From positions 124,001 through 188,000 of the forward strand of contig NZ_PYAT01000005.1 in assembly GCF_003014655.1 (NCBI RefSeq): a stretch of DNA of 64,000 nucleotides. The letters run 5' to 3'. This document shows, piece by piece, positions 55,194 to 63,523 of the stretch. Source of the stretch: Planomicrobium soli (GTDB lineage Bacteria > Bacillota > Bacilli > Bacillales_A > Planococcaceae). Numbering within the stretch: the stretch's first letter is position 1; every line of letters begins with the position of its first letter. Position numbers and translations under genes: made by a program. The notes under the pieces were generated by a model. It was not told the origin of the DNA. It searched no databases and was given only the letters and a program-made list of their open reading frames with translations.

Positions 55194-55229
55194 AGAAGGG
55201 ATCATGCTTACATGATCCCTTCTCTTTAT
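55194..55229 (+). terminator. Hairpin between cstA and the downstream pair (partial terminator)
   Basis: A perfect 13-bp stem AGAAGGGATCATG/CATGATCCCTTCT with loop CTTA (55194-55206/55211-55223), followed only by CTTTAT. The weak tail suggests partial read-through into the two downstream genes, or an mRNA-stabilising 3' end. Confidence 0.65.
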
Positions 55230-55252
55230 ACATATGAAGGAGGCGTGCAGAC

Positions 55253-55510
55253 ATGCTGGATAAGCTGAAGAAACTCATCGCCTATTACGAAGAAGTATTG
55301 GAACTGCCGCACCGCACCGAAATTGCACGTGAATTACGCGCTGAAGACGATTTGTTTTTACTGATGCTGTACTCAGAGATGCTCGGCATTCCAAATCCTG
55401 CCTATTATTATACATTGGAGCTATATCCGTATATGATTGAGGAATTTCACGATTGGCACTTACGGATGGGCATGGAAAAATCCCCTTTAAGCGGCATCCG
55501 CTGCTGTTAG
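55253..55510 (+). CDS. Cory-CC-star type small protein with C-terminal RCC
   Basis: An 85-residue soluble helical protein ending GIRCC directly before the stop. The region EDDLFLLMLYSEMLGIPNP (31-49) and YYYTLELYPYMIEEFHDWH (51-69) match the family that, from memory, NCBI calls 'cory-CC-star'. E. coli YbdD and YjiX, encoded next to cstA and btsT, also end in RCC. The two cysteines could bind a metal or form a reactive pair. ATG follows GAAGGAGGCG. It lies between cstA and an ArsA-type ATPase with no Cys. Function unknown. Confidence 0.85.
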   Translation: MLDKLKKLIAYYEEVLELPHRTEIARELRAEDDLFLLMLYSEMLGIPNPAYYYTLELYPYMIEEFHDWHLRMGMEKSPLSGIRCC

Positions 55511-55534
55511 GCAAGAAAGAAGTGAGGCGGAGAA

Positions 55535-56461
55535 ATGGACGTTCTATCAAAAAGCATAATTTTTGTCGGTGGCAAAGGTGGCGTTGGAAAATCGACATCA
55601 GCCGCTGCCATTGCATGGGAATCCGCAAAGAATGGCTATAAGACCTTGCTGATTTCTACAGATCCGGCTCATAATGTCGGTGATATTTTCAATCAGCAAA
55701 TCGGTGGCAGAACGCAAAAGATTGCGGAGAACCTCTATGCACTGGAAATCGATCCGGAAATCGAGACGGAAAAGTACATAAAAGGGGTCAAAGAGAATAT
55801 TAAAGGCACCGTCCATACGAGCATGATGGAAGAAGTGAACCGCCAGCTTGATACAGCTAAAGCGTCTCCTGGAGCTGATGAGGCGGCACTGTTTGATAAA
55901 CTTATCCATATCATTTTGGAAGAACGGCAAAACTTCGATAAACTGGTATTTGATACAGCACCTACAGGGCATACAATCCGTCTATTGACTTTGCCGGAAC
56001 TGATGGGTGTCTGGATTGAAGGGTTGCTTGAGAAAAGACGCAAAACGAATGCAAATTATACGGCTTTGCTGAATGATGGCGAACCGAGGGAAGACCCGAT
56101 CTACGATGTGCTGCGGGAACGGCAGGAGCGTTTTTCAAAAGCACGGGAAGTGTTGCTTGACGAAAGCGAAACTGGCTTTATTTTCGTACTCAACCCGGAA
56201 CGGCTGCCGATTTTGGAAACACAGAAGGCTCTCGAGTTGCTGCATAAATACCATCTGCATGTTAATACGCTTATCATCAATAAAGTATTGCCCGAAGAAG
56301 CAGATGGCGAATTTCTGCGTGAAAGAAAAAAGTACGAGCAGCAGTACCTCGAATTGATTCGCAAAACATTCCCTAAACAGGAACTCATTTTCATTCCGCT
56401 GTTTTCCAGGGACATTATCAGCATGGAACAATTGGAGTTATTCAGTAAACAACTTGTCTAG
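55535..56461 (+). CDS. ArsA/Get3 (TRC40) family ATPase
   Basis: A 308-residue SIMIBI-class P-loop ATPase. It has the deviant Walker A GGKGGVGKST (12-21), switch I STDPAHNVGD (41-50), switch II DTAPTGHT (140-147), and the NPERLPILET helix. It contains no cysteine, so it has neither the arsenite site of ArsA nor the CxxC zinc site of Get3; arsenic resistance is therefore unlikely. It starts 24 bases after the RCC-tailed protein, which would supply cysteines. ATG follows GAGGCGGAGAA. Confidence 0.9.
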   Translation: MDVLSKSIIFVGGKGGVGKSTSAAAIAWESAKNGYKTLLISTDPAHNVGDIFNQQIGGRTQKIAENLYALEIDPEIETEKYIKGVKENIKGTVHTSMMEEVNRQLDTAKASPGADEAALFDKLIHIILEERQNFDKLVFDTAPTGHTIRLLTLPELMGVWIEGLLEKRRKTNANYTALLNDGEPREDPIYDVLRERQERFSKAREVLLDESETGFIFVLNPERLPILETQKALELLHKYHLHVNTLIINKVLPEEADGEFLRERKKYEQQYLELIRKTFPKQELIFIPLFSRDIISMEQLELFSKQLV

Positions 56462-56474
56462 GAGGTTGAAGCAA

Positions 56475-57458
56475 GTGAAAGCATTTGTCATCGAATCTGG
56501 GAAATTGAAAGTGAAAAATATGAATGAACCACAAGCGAAAGCCGGGGAAGTGGTCGTCGCATTAAAGACAGCAGGGCTTAACCGCCGGGATTTGGGGTTG
56601 CCGAAGCGTTATGGTGATCGCCCGGAAGAGCTTATCATCGGATCTGATGGGGCAGGGATTATTGAAGTGATTGGAGAAGGGGTCAGCAGATTTTCTGTCG
56701 GCGACGAAGTGTTGATCAATCCAGCACTTCGCTGGTATGACAATAGTGATGCGCCTCCACAAGGTTTTGATATTCTCGGTATGCCGGATCATGGCACTTT
56801 TGCCGAAAAAATCGCCTTGTCTGCAGAACAAATTGAGCCAAAACCGGATTACTTGTCTTGGGAAGAGGCAGGTTCCTTGGCGTTGGCAGCGATGACCGGC
56901 TACCGTGCACTTTTTACAAAAGGCGAGCTAAAAAAAGGGGACACAGTGTTTATCCCTGGAGCGGGCAGCGGTGTGGCAACCTATCTTATTCAATTTGCGA
57001 AAAATGCCGGAGCAAAAGTCATCGTGACATCAAGAAGTAAAGAAAAACTTGAACAGGCGAAAAGATTGGGGGCAGACATTGCCATCGATACAGCAAGCGA
57101 TTGGAAGGAAGAGCTTGCTGAAGAAACCATTGATCTAGTCATCGACAGCGTCGGGCGTGCAACCTTTAACCGCTCGCTTGAAGTATTGAAAAAAGGTGGA
57201 CGCATCGTGATTTTCGGAGCGACGACCGAAGACAATGTAGATTTCAACCTACGCCAATTTTTCTATGGCCAGTACCAGCTGTATGGATCAACGATGGGCA
57301 GCAGGGATGAACTGCGGGCCATGCTTTCCCACATCGAAGAGCACGGAACGCATTCGCTTGTTGACAAAGTGTTCCGTTTAGAAGACGCCCAGGAAGCATT
57401 CGATTACTTGGCTGAAGGAAAGCAATTCGGCAAAGTTGTTTTGCAGATTAGCGAATAA
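56475..57458 (+). CDS. Quinone oxidoreductase/zinc-free alcohol dehydrogenase-like protein
   Basis: A 327-residue MDR-superfamily reductase. GROES-like N-domain with GLNRRDLGLPKRYG and GSDGAGIIEVIGEG, then a Rossmann domain with FIPGAGSGVATYLIQFAKNAGAKVIVTSRS (AGSGVA loop). Structural-zinc cysteines are absent, so it resembles NADPH:quinone reductases. The GTG at 56475 has AGGAGG 8 bases upstream, immediately after the ATPase stop, so it is probably in the same transcript. Confidence 0.88.
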   Translation: MKAFVIESGKLKVKNMNEPQAKAGEVVVALKTAGLNRRDLGLPKRYGDRPEELIIGSDGAGIIEVIGEGVSRFSVGDEVLINPALRWYDNSDAPPQGFDILGMPDHGTFAEKIALSAEQIEPKPDYLSWEEAGSLALAAMTGYRALFTKGELKKGDTVFIPGAGSGVATYLIQFAKNAGAKVIVTSRSKEKLEQAKRLGADIAIDTASDWKEELAEETIDLVIDSVGRATFNRSLEVLKKGGRIVIFGATTEDNVDFNLRQFFYGQYQLYGSTMGSRDELRAMLSHIEEHGTHSLVDKVFRLEDAQEAFDYLAEGKQFGKVVLQISE

Positions 57459-57524
57459 AACCGTGAAACCTTTCGACCAGTCAGCCGTATTATAGTTATT
57501 AGAAAATGACTGGAGATGAAACAA

Positions 57525-57833
57525 ATGCAAAATACCGGATTAAAAGTGCTTGTCCACGCCAGTGCCTTTTTTGCTCCGTTTTTAGTGCCGATTTTCGTGT
57601 ATCTCATCACGTATGACCAGGAAGTGAAGAAGCTGTCGATCCAGGCCCTATTGTTCCAAATCGCCATGGGAGTCCTAATCTTTATTTCATCGCTGCTGAC
57701 CGTTATCTTGATCGGTATCCCGATGTTAATCGTCTTCGGAATCATGACAGTTATTGTCCCGATCCTCGGCATCATCAGAGCATTGAACGGCGACCGTTTC
57801 GATTACCCGATTGTAGGAAGCTGGTACCAATAA
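57525..57833 (+). CDS. DUF4870 family membrane protein
   Basis: A 102-residue membrane protein of the DUF4870 (Tic20-like) family with three hydrophobic helices. LVHASAFFAPFLVPIFVYLIT, QALLFQIAMGVLIFISSLL and the end RALNGDRFDYPIVG are typical. ATG at 57525 is chosen because TGGAG lies 9 bases upstream; ATG at 57516 touches that site. Function unknown. Confidence 0.85.
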   Translation: MQNTGLKVLVHASAFFAPFLVPIFVYLITYDQEVKKLSIQALLFQIAMGVLIFISSLLTVILIGIPMLIVFGIMTVIVPILGIIRALNGDRFDYPIVGSWYQ

Positions 57834-57838
57834 AAAAA

Positions 57839-57861
57839 ACGTCCTTAAGGACGTTTTTTTT
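57839..57861 (+). terminator. Terminator of the DUF4870 gene
   Basis: AACGTCC/GGACGTT stem (loop TTAA) followed by eight T residues; the repeat array begins right after. Confidence 0.88.
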
Positions 57862-58204
57862 ATTGCGACGAAGCTAGCGAAGCGATGCAGGAGCAATAAG
57901 TTTTGGTTTTTTATTGCGACGAAGCTAGCGAAGCGATGCAGGAGCAATAAGTTTTGGTTTTTTATTGCGACGAAGCTAGCGAAGCGATGCAGGAGCAATA
58001 AGTTTTGGTTTTTTATTGCGACGAAGCTAGCGAAGCGATGCAGGAGCAATAAGTTTTGGTTTTTATTGCGACGAAGCTAGCGAAGCGATGCAGGAGCAAT
58101 AAGTTTGGTTTTTATTGCGACGAAGCTAGCAAAGCGATGCAGGAGCAATAAGTTTTGGTTTTTTATTGCGACGAAGCTAGCAAAGCGATGCAGCGCTTTT
58201 TCAT
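57862..58204. repeat. Seven tandem copies of a ~51-bp hairpin repeat
   Basis: Copies begin (ATTGCGACG) at 57862, 57913, 57964, 58015, 58065, 58114 and 58165, so the period is 51, 51, 51, 50, 49, 51. Each unit has the core GCGACGAAGCTAGCGAAGC... GCAGGAGCAATAA plus a GTTTTGGTTTTT spacer. TTATTGC pairs with GCAATAA across each unit, and GCTAGC is an inner palindrome, so each copy can form a hairpin with a T-rich tail. Copies 1-5 have identical cores; copies 6 and 7 share a G-to-A change (GCTAGCAAAG), and copy 7 is cut short. Spacers do not vary in sequence, which rules out a CRISPR array. Confidence 0.92.
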
Positions 58205-58294
58205 GTCTCGAGCAGCTAAAACTTTCATTGAAGTCGTATTTTGTGGTTAATGGAGCATATTTTACTTGTAACTGTGAATAATCCAGACAAGCAA

Positions 58295-58327
58295 AAAACA
58301 CGGCCATCCTAAAGATGGCCGTGTTTT
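58295..58327 (-). terminator. Terminator of ytoQ
   Basis: AAAACACGGCCATC/GATGGCCGTGTTTT perfect 14-bp stem with A residues upstream on the plus strand (U tail on the minus strand). Confidence 0.9.
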
Positions 58328-58768
58328 CTATTCGAAAATGTAAGACAAAGCTTTAAGTGCTTGATCAACGGTTTCAACGGTAGCACTGGATTTGCGGGAC
58401 AACTCTTTTAACGGATGATGCAATTTTTCAGGGCGGACGATAATCAGCGGCTTGCCTGCTGCAATGGCGGAACTGGCATCCATGGCAGTGTTCCACTGTT
58501 TATATTGTTCGCCGAAAAAAGCGATGACCAGATCCGCTTTATGGATCAAAACACCGGTGCGCAAGTTGTTGAAGCTAGATGCAGTCATGTCTTTAGCCAA
58601 CGCATTGGGTTGTTTCCCTAAGATTTCCTCGCCGATACTGTCCGAACGCTCATGGTCTTCCATCGGCCCGACAAAATCAACAGGGAGCCTTAATGCCAAT
58701 GATTTCTTTTTGAGTTCTTCACGCCACGCGCTGTGAATTTCACCAGCCAGATAAACAGTCAATCTCAT
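58328..58768 (-). CDS. ytoQ: YtoQ family protein
   Basis: A 146-residue cytoplasmic protein of the YtoQ family, a nucleoside-deoxyribosyltransferase-like Rossmann fold. Typical are RLTVYLAGEIHSAWRE at the start, FVGPMEDHERSDSIGE (about 32-47) and DLVIAFFGEQYKQWNTAMDA (about 79-98). ATG at 58768 follows a perfect GGAGGGATTAAC; the longer frame starts without a site. The biochemical role is unknown. Confidence 0.88.
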   Translation of the reverse strand: MRLTVYLAGEIHSAWREELKKKSLALRLPVDFVGPMEDHERSDSIGEEILGKQPNALAKDMTASSFNNLRTGVLIHKADLVIAFFGEQYKQWNTAMDASSAIAAGKPLIIVRPEKLHHPLKELSRKSSATVETVDQALKALSYIFE

Positions 58769-58820
58769 GTTAATCCCTCCGACACCCATTTCTTTCAGTT
58801 TAACATACTTGGGAGACGGA

Positions 58821-59042
58821 TTAGATAATAAGGCGTTCTTTCCGCGTTACCGGAATCAATGAAAGCACATTCTCCACTTTAAACGTGCGCTTCTTGTTCC
58901 GCAGAAAGCAATAGGCCTGGAATGTATCGCCACTCACTTTCAGGATTTTGATTCGGCGTTTGCTGATAGAACCGTCGTTTGCCATATACATCATATCGAT
59001 CAGCTGCTGATGTTTAAATGCTTTGAGAACCTGTGCTTTCAT
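58821..59042 (-). CDS. Small WYL-like domain protein
   Basis: A 73-residue single-domain protein with a WYL-type SH3-like beta fold: IDMMYMANDGSISKRRIKIL, then TFQAYCFLRNKKRTFKVENVLSL. WYL domains bind nucleic acids or ligands in regulators; here there is no DNA-binding helix-turn-helix. ATG at 59042 follows AAGGAGTG and is preferred over the longer frame to 59138. Divergent from sbcD. Confidence 0.78.
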   Translation of the reverse strand: MKAQVLKAFKHQQLIDMMYMANDGSISKRRIKILKVSGDTFQAYCFLRNKKRTFKVENVLSLIPVTRKERLII

Positions 59043-59170
59043 GATTTTCACTCCTTCGAATAGAACGTTTGTTCTTATTATAAACCATAATCTAAGGAGA
59101 AACAAGCAAACGGATTTCGTGTATAATGGAACGAACATATATTCTTTTAACCCTGGAAAGGAGCAAAACC

Positions 59171-60340
59171 ATGAAAATTTTTCATACTGCCGATTGGCAT
59201 TTAGGCAAGCTGATCCAAGGGGTCTACATGACAGAAGAACAGCGTTTTGTCTTGAATCAATTGATTGCCGCCATAGAAGAAGAACAACCCGATGCTGTTA
59301 TCATTGCAGGAGATTTATATGATCGGGCAGTGCCGCCGACAGAAGCGGTCAATCTGCTTGATGAAGTGCTTGCCAAGATCGTTCTGGAATTGAACACACC
59401 GGTGCTTGCCGTAGCTGGAAACCATGATAGTCCGGGGCGATTGAATTTCGGCAGCCGCATCATGAAGATGAACAATATTCACATCGCGGGGCATGTGCAA
59501 AAAGAACACACGCCGGTCGTCTTAAAAGATGAGCATGGAGAAGTTCATTTTCACCTTGTCCCGTATACCGATCCTTCAATGGTCAAGTACACGCTTGAAA
59601 CTCCAGAAGTCCGTTCGCATAACGATGCTATGAAGGCAATCACGGAAAATATTAAGAAGTCGCTTGATTCGGCTGCCCGGCACATTTTTGTCGGCCATGC
59701 ATTCGTGACGCCGCATGGCGAACAGGAAGGTAATACGAGCGATTCGGAGCGTCCACTGTCGATTGGCGGAGCTGAACATGTCGCTGCACATCATTTCGAA
59801 GCTTTTCATTACACCGCGCTTGGCCATTTGCACAAAGCTCATTATGTATTGAATGAGACCATCCGTTATGCCGGATCTCCTTTGAAATATTCGATTTCAG
59901 AAGAAAATCACCAAAAAGGTTTTCTTGTTATTGAAATGGATGCCAGCGGCGGAGTGGCGGTTGAAAAGCGTTTATTTAGACCGAACCGGAATATGCGGAC
60001 GGTTGAAGGTACAATGGATGAAATCTTGAAGCATGAACTCAACGAAGACTTTGTTTTTGTCAAACTGTTGGATGATGCACCAATCTTGTATCCGATGGAA
60101 AAAGTCCGTTCGGTTTATCCGAACGCCATGCACGTGGAGCGAAAGAACTTTATCGGCACTGCTTCTCAGGGCGCTACAGGAGGAGCCCGCCGGAAAATGG
60201 ATTCGCTGTCATTGTTCAAAGCGTTTTATGAAGAAGTGAAAGGCGAGGCGGCTTCAAAAGAAACAGAAGAGATTTTCAAAGATGTGCTGAATGAATTTTT
60301 AAATGAAGAAAGCGATAAAAAAGAAGGGGTGAACGTATGA
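59171..60340 (+). CDS. sbcD: Exonuclease subunit SbcD
   Basis: A 389-residue metallophosphoesterase subunit of the SbcCD (Mre11-Rad50) nuclease, which opens DNA hairpins and blocked ends. The metal-binding motifs are HTADWHLGK (4-12), GDLYDR (about 50-55), AGNHDSP (about 87-93) and GHLHKAHY. ATG at 59171 has AAAGGAG eight bases upstream. Overlaps sbcC by four bases (ATGA). Confidence 0.96.
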   Translation: MKIFHTADWHLGKLIQGVYMTEEQRFVLNQLIAAIEEEQPDAVIIAGDLYDRAVPPTEAVNLLDEVLAKIVLELNTPVLAVAGNHDSPGRLNFGSRIMKMNNIHIAGHVQKEHTPVVLKDEHGEVHFHLVPYTDPSMVKYTLETPEVRSHNDAMKAITENIKKSLDSAARHIFVGHAFVTPHGEQEGNTSDSERPLSIGGAEHVAAHHFEAFHYTALGHLHKAHYVLNETIRYAGSPLKYSISEENHQKGFLVIEMDASGGVAVEKRLFRPNRNMRTVEGTMDEILKHELNEDFVFVKLLDDAPILYPMEKVRSVYPNAMHVERKNFIGTASQGATGGARRKMDSLSLFKAFYEEVKGEAASKETEEIFKDVLNEFLNEESDKKEGVNV

Positions 60341-63300
60341 GACCCTTAAAGTTAAAACTGACTGCGTTCGGGCCATACAAGCAAACGGAAGTGATTGATT
60401 TTGCCGATTTGCAGGGCAATCAGCTGTTTGTTATTTCAGGCAGCACCGGTTCAGGGAAAACGACTATTTTTGATGGCATCTGTTTTGCGCTCTACGGATC
60501 TGCTAGCGGGTCGGACCGAAGCGAATCGCGGATTTTGCGCAGCGATTTTGCAGATGACGGAACGCATACATGCGTCGAAATGGAATTCGAGATACATAAT
60601 AAGGTGTATCGGATTTTACGCCAGATGAGCCATGTTAAAAAAGGCAACAAAAGCCCGACCGGTGAACGCTATGAATTTTTCGAGAAATGCGATGGCGGCG
60701 AAAAACCGTGCGTAGAGCGCCAGATTGTTTCGGAAATTAACCGCCGGGTGGAAGAAATCATCGGTCTGACCCAAAACCAGTTCAGCCAGATCGTCATGCT
60801 GCCACAAGGCGAATTCCGTAAGCTGTTAACTTCGGAAACTGACAACAAAGAAGAGATTTTGCGCAAAATTTTCAAGACTGAACCATACAAAATGATTAGC
60901 GAACGATTAAAGCAAAAAAAAGACGTGGCTGCCAAAGCGTTCCAGCTGGAAGAGCAGATTCTAGGCAGCCATATCCGGAGCATAGCATCTTCGCTGCCAA
61001 AGCGGGATTCAGCCATTTTCGAATTGCTTACACGCGACCACTACAATGTCCATCAAGTAATAACAGCTCTTGAACAAGAAACAAAGTTTTATAAAGAAAA
61101 GATTGATGTGGATAAAGCGGCATATCAAACTGCTTATCAACAGCATACGATGAAGCAACAGCTTTTCCATGAAGCAAGGCAATGGAACGATCGCTTTGCC
61201 GAGCTGGCGGAAAAAGAAGAACGTTTAGAGCGGCTGACCGCAGACCTTCCAGCTTATGAAGAGAAAGAGCGGCGCTTGCAGCATGCAGAACGTGCAAGTT
61301 TGATCGAAGGATTAGAAAACTTCTATAAAGAGCTGCAAACCAATGAAGCTGAGAAACGGGATCTTGCAAAAGCGGCACGGACAAAAGCGCAAGCCGCTTT
61401 GGAAGAATGGCAAGAAGCAGAAGCGGAATATTTGATGCAGGAAAAGCGGCAGGGCGAGCGGGAACAAATCCGGATCCAACTTCTTGAGCTGCAAAACAAG
61501 TTGCCTGCTGTACAAGAATTGGACGGAAAGAGGGCGGAACTTACTCGCCTTGAGGTACTGGCAAAACAAGCGGAAACCGGTGCGAAATCAGCCGAAGAAA
61601 AATGGCAGACTGAAAAACAAGTCTATAACCAATTAGCGTTGCAAGTAGCAGAACTGGAACAAAAAGTTGAAGTATTTGACGAGAAAACCGCCAGATTGAC
61701 CGAACTGAAAGACAAGTGCCGCATAGCAGCTGAGTTGCTGAACGCACAAGTGAGCTGCACAAAACAGGAAAAGGAAAGCCGGGCGATGGAAGAATTGTAT
61801 CAGGTGGCTGCTGCGGAATACGCGGAGCTGGAATCAAGCTGGTTTGCGGACCAAGCGCGTGTCCTTGCTGAGCAATTGCATGAAGGCGAAGCCTGTCCGG
61901 TATGCGGCAGTCTGGAGCATCCGAACAAAACGGGGAATCTACATGAATCAACGGTATCGAAAGAGCAGCTTGATTTTGAAAAGTCCAAACTTGTCGAAGT
62001 GGATAATCAATTCCGCAATGCGTCGGCACGATTCATGGCACTTACTGAACAAGTGGACAATAAAAAACAAGAAGCGCGCAAATTCGGGTTAACTTCGGAA
62101 TTGGCAGAAGAAGAATACGCAAGCCTTGAAGCGGCCAGAAAAGAATTGGATGCGGAAGTCGCAGAATTGCAAAAAGACAAGCAGAGACTGCGCGTTTTTA
62201 AAGAAACTCTTGGGCAATCCGTACGGCAAGTTGAACAGCTGGAACGGCAAAAAGAAGAGACGATGGCATTCATGCAAAAACAGCGGGCAGAGTTTGACAC
62301 AGCGGCAGCTGTTTTCGAACAGCAGCTGTTGTCAATTCCTGAAGAAATACGGACGCTTGCTGTTTTGCAACAGAACATCCGTTTAGCTCTTGCTGAAAAA
62401 GAGCGGCTTGAAAAATTATGGGTCCAATCCCAACAGCGGTTCCAGACTGCAAAAGAAGGCAAAGCTTCTGCTGCTGTAGCGCTCGAGCACTCCGAAAATA
62501 TAGCGGCAGAAACAAAAAACAAAAGGGACCAGGCTGGGCAGCAATTCTTCACAGCGCTCCAAAAGTCGGCGTTCGAATCGGAAGCGGCTTACCTGCAAGC
62601 AAAACTTGGAGAAACCGAGCAAGTAGCGTTGAAAAAAGCGGTAGAAACCTACAAGCAAAGCCGTCATACATTAGTTGAACAAGTAAAAGAGATGGAAATT
62701 TTGCTTTCGGGGCAAGAAAAGACAAATACGGTTGAACTTGAAGCAGAGCTTGCTGAATTAAAGCGCGTTTACGAACAAGCTTTTGCCGAGCTGAATCATT
62801 CTAAAGAATTTGAGAAAACAGCGGTGGTTCTGATCAATAAGATCGCACAAGCTACTAAACAAGCAACAGAAGCAGAACAGGAAATGAACCGGCTTGCCGA
62901 TTTGCACGATATGATTCGTGGTCAGAACCCATTGAAAATTTCATTTGAACGCTACTTGCAAATTGAGTACTTGGAGCAAATCATCCATTCAGCCAATGAG
63001 CGCTTAAAAGACTTGTCGAATGGCCAATTTTATTTGATCCGCAGCGACCGCCAGGAAGCACGCGGTAAACAAAGCGGTCTGGGACTCGATGTTTACGACT
63101 CGTACACTGGACAAACTCGTGATGTTAAAACCTTGTCGGGCGGTGAGAAGTTCAATGCTTCCCTATGCCTTGCACTTGGCATGGCGGATGTTATTCAAAG
63201 CTTCCAAGGAGGAGTAGCGATCGACACCATGTTTATTGATGAAGGTTTCGGTTCCCTGGATGAAGAGTCACTGAACAAATCCATCGAAACGCTGATTGAT

Positions 63301-63429
63301 CTTCAAAAGTCCGGCCGAATGATTGGCGTTATCTCTCATGTCCAGGAATTGAAAGCGGCTATTCCGGCAATTTTGGAAGTGAAAAAGTCGAAAGAGGGGT
63401 ATAGCCAAACCCGCTTTTTGCTTAAGTGA
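60337..63429 (+). CDS. sbcC: Exonuclease subunit SbcC (Rad50-like)
   Basis: A 1030-residue SMC-like ATPase pairing with SbcD. N-terminal Walker A GSTGSGKTTIFDG (about 36-48), long coiled coils rich in Glu/Lys/Gln on both sides of a zinc hook CPVC (Cys520 and Cys523), and C-terminal signature LSGGEKFNASLCLALG with Walker B MFIDEGFGSLDEES. Complete, of usual length. Coupled to sbcD. The hairpin-forming repeat array 1.7 kb upstream is the kind of structure this enzyme cuts, though the proximity may be chance. Confidence 0.96.
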   Translation: MRPLKLKLTAFGPYKQTEVIDFADLQGNQLFVISGSTGSGKTTIFDGICFALYGSASGSDRSESRILRSDFADDGTHTCVEMEFEIHNKVYRILRQMSHVKKGNKSPTGERYEFFEKCDGGEKPCVERQIVSEINRRVEEIIGLTQNQFSQIVMLPQGEFRKLLTSETDNKEEILRKIFKTEPYKMISERLKQKKDVAAKAFQLEEQILGSHIRSIASSLPKRDSAIFELLTRDHYNVHQVITALEQETKFYKEKIDVDKAAYQTAYQQHTMKQQLFHEARQWNDRFAELAEKEERLERLTADLPAYEEKERRLQHAERASLIEGLENFYKELQTNEAEKRDLAKAARTKAQAALEEWQEAEAEYLMQEKRQGEREQIRIQLLELQNKLPAVQELDGKRAELTRLEVLAKQAETGAKSAEEKWQTEKQVYNQLALQVAELEQKVEVFDEKTARLTELKDKCRIAAELLNAQVSCTKQEKESRAMEELYQVAAAEYAELESSWFADQARVLAEQLHEGEACPVCGSLEHPNKTGNLHESTVSKEQLDFEKSKLVEVDNQFRNASARFMALTEQVDNKKQEARKFGLTSELAEEEYASLEAARKELDAEVAELQKDKQRLRVFKETLGQSVRQVEQLERQKEETMAFMQKQRAEFDTAAAVFEQQLLSIPEEIRTLAVLQQNIRLALAEKERLEKLWVQSQQRFQTAKEGKASAAVALEHSENIAAETKNKRDQAGQQFFTALQKSAFESEAAYLQAKLGETEQVALKKAVETYKQSRHTLVEQVKEMEILLSGQEKTNTVELEAELAELKRVYEQAFAELNHSKEFEKTAVVLINKIAQATKQATEAEQEMNRLADLHDMIRGQNPLKISFERYLQIEYLEQIIHSANERLKDLSNGQFYLIRSDRQEARGKQSGLGLDVYDSYTGQTRDVKTLSGGEKFNASLCLALGMADVIQSFQGGVAIDTMFIDEGFGSLDEESLNKSIETLIDLQKSGRMIGVISHVQELKAAIPAILEVKKSKEGYSQTRFLLK

Positions 63430-63523
63430 CAAGCTGTTTCGATAAGTAAGTAAGCTTTTGGTGTTTAAATCCTTCCTGAATAGTGAATGACAAAAGTAAC
63501 AGATGGTTCTGGAAGGAGAAAAC

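Noticed and set aside
55535-56461. Arsenite efflux ATPase
   Set aside because: No cysteines, no arsB or arsR nearby; context is the CstA transporter.
57726-58049. Minus-strand protein with 17-residue repeats (LLLHRFASFVAIKNQN)
   Set aside because: A 51-base period is a multiple of three, so any stop-free frame stays open by arithmetic. It has no ribosome binding site and runs into the DUF4870 gene.
57862-58204. CRISPR array
   Set aside because: The regular 49-51 base period suggested it, but the 'spacers' are all the same T-rich sequence and no cas genes are present.
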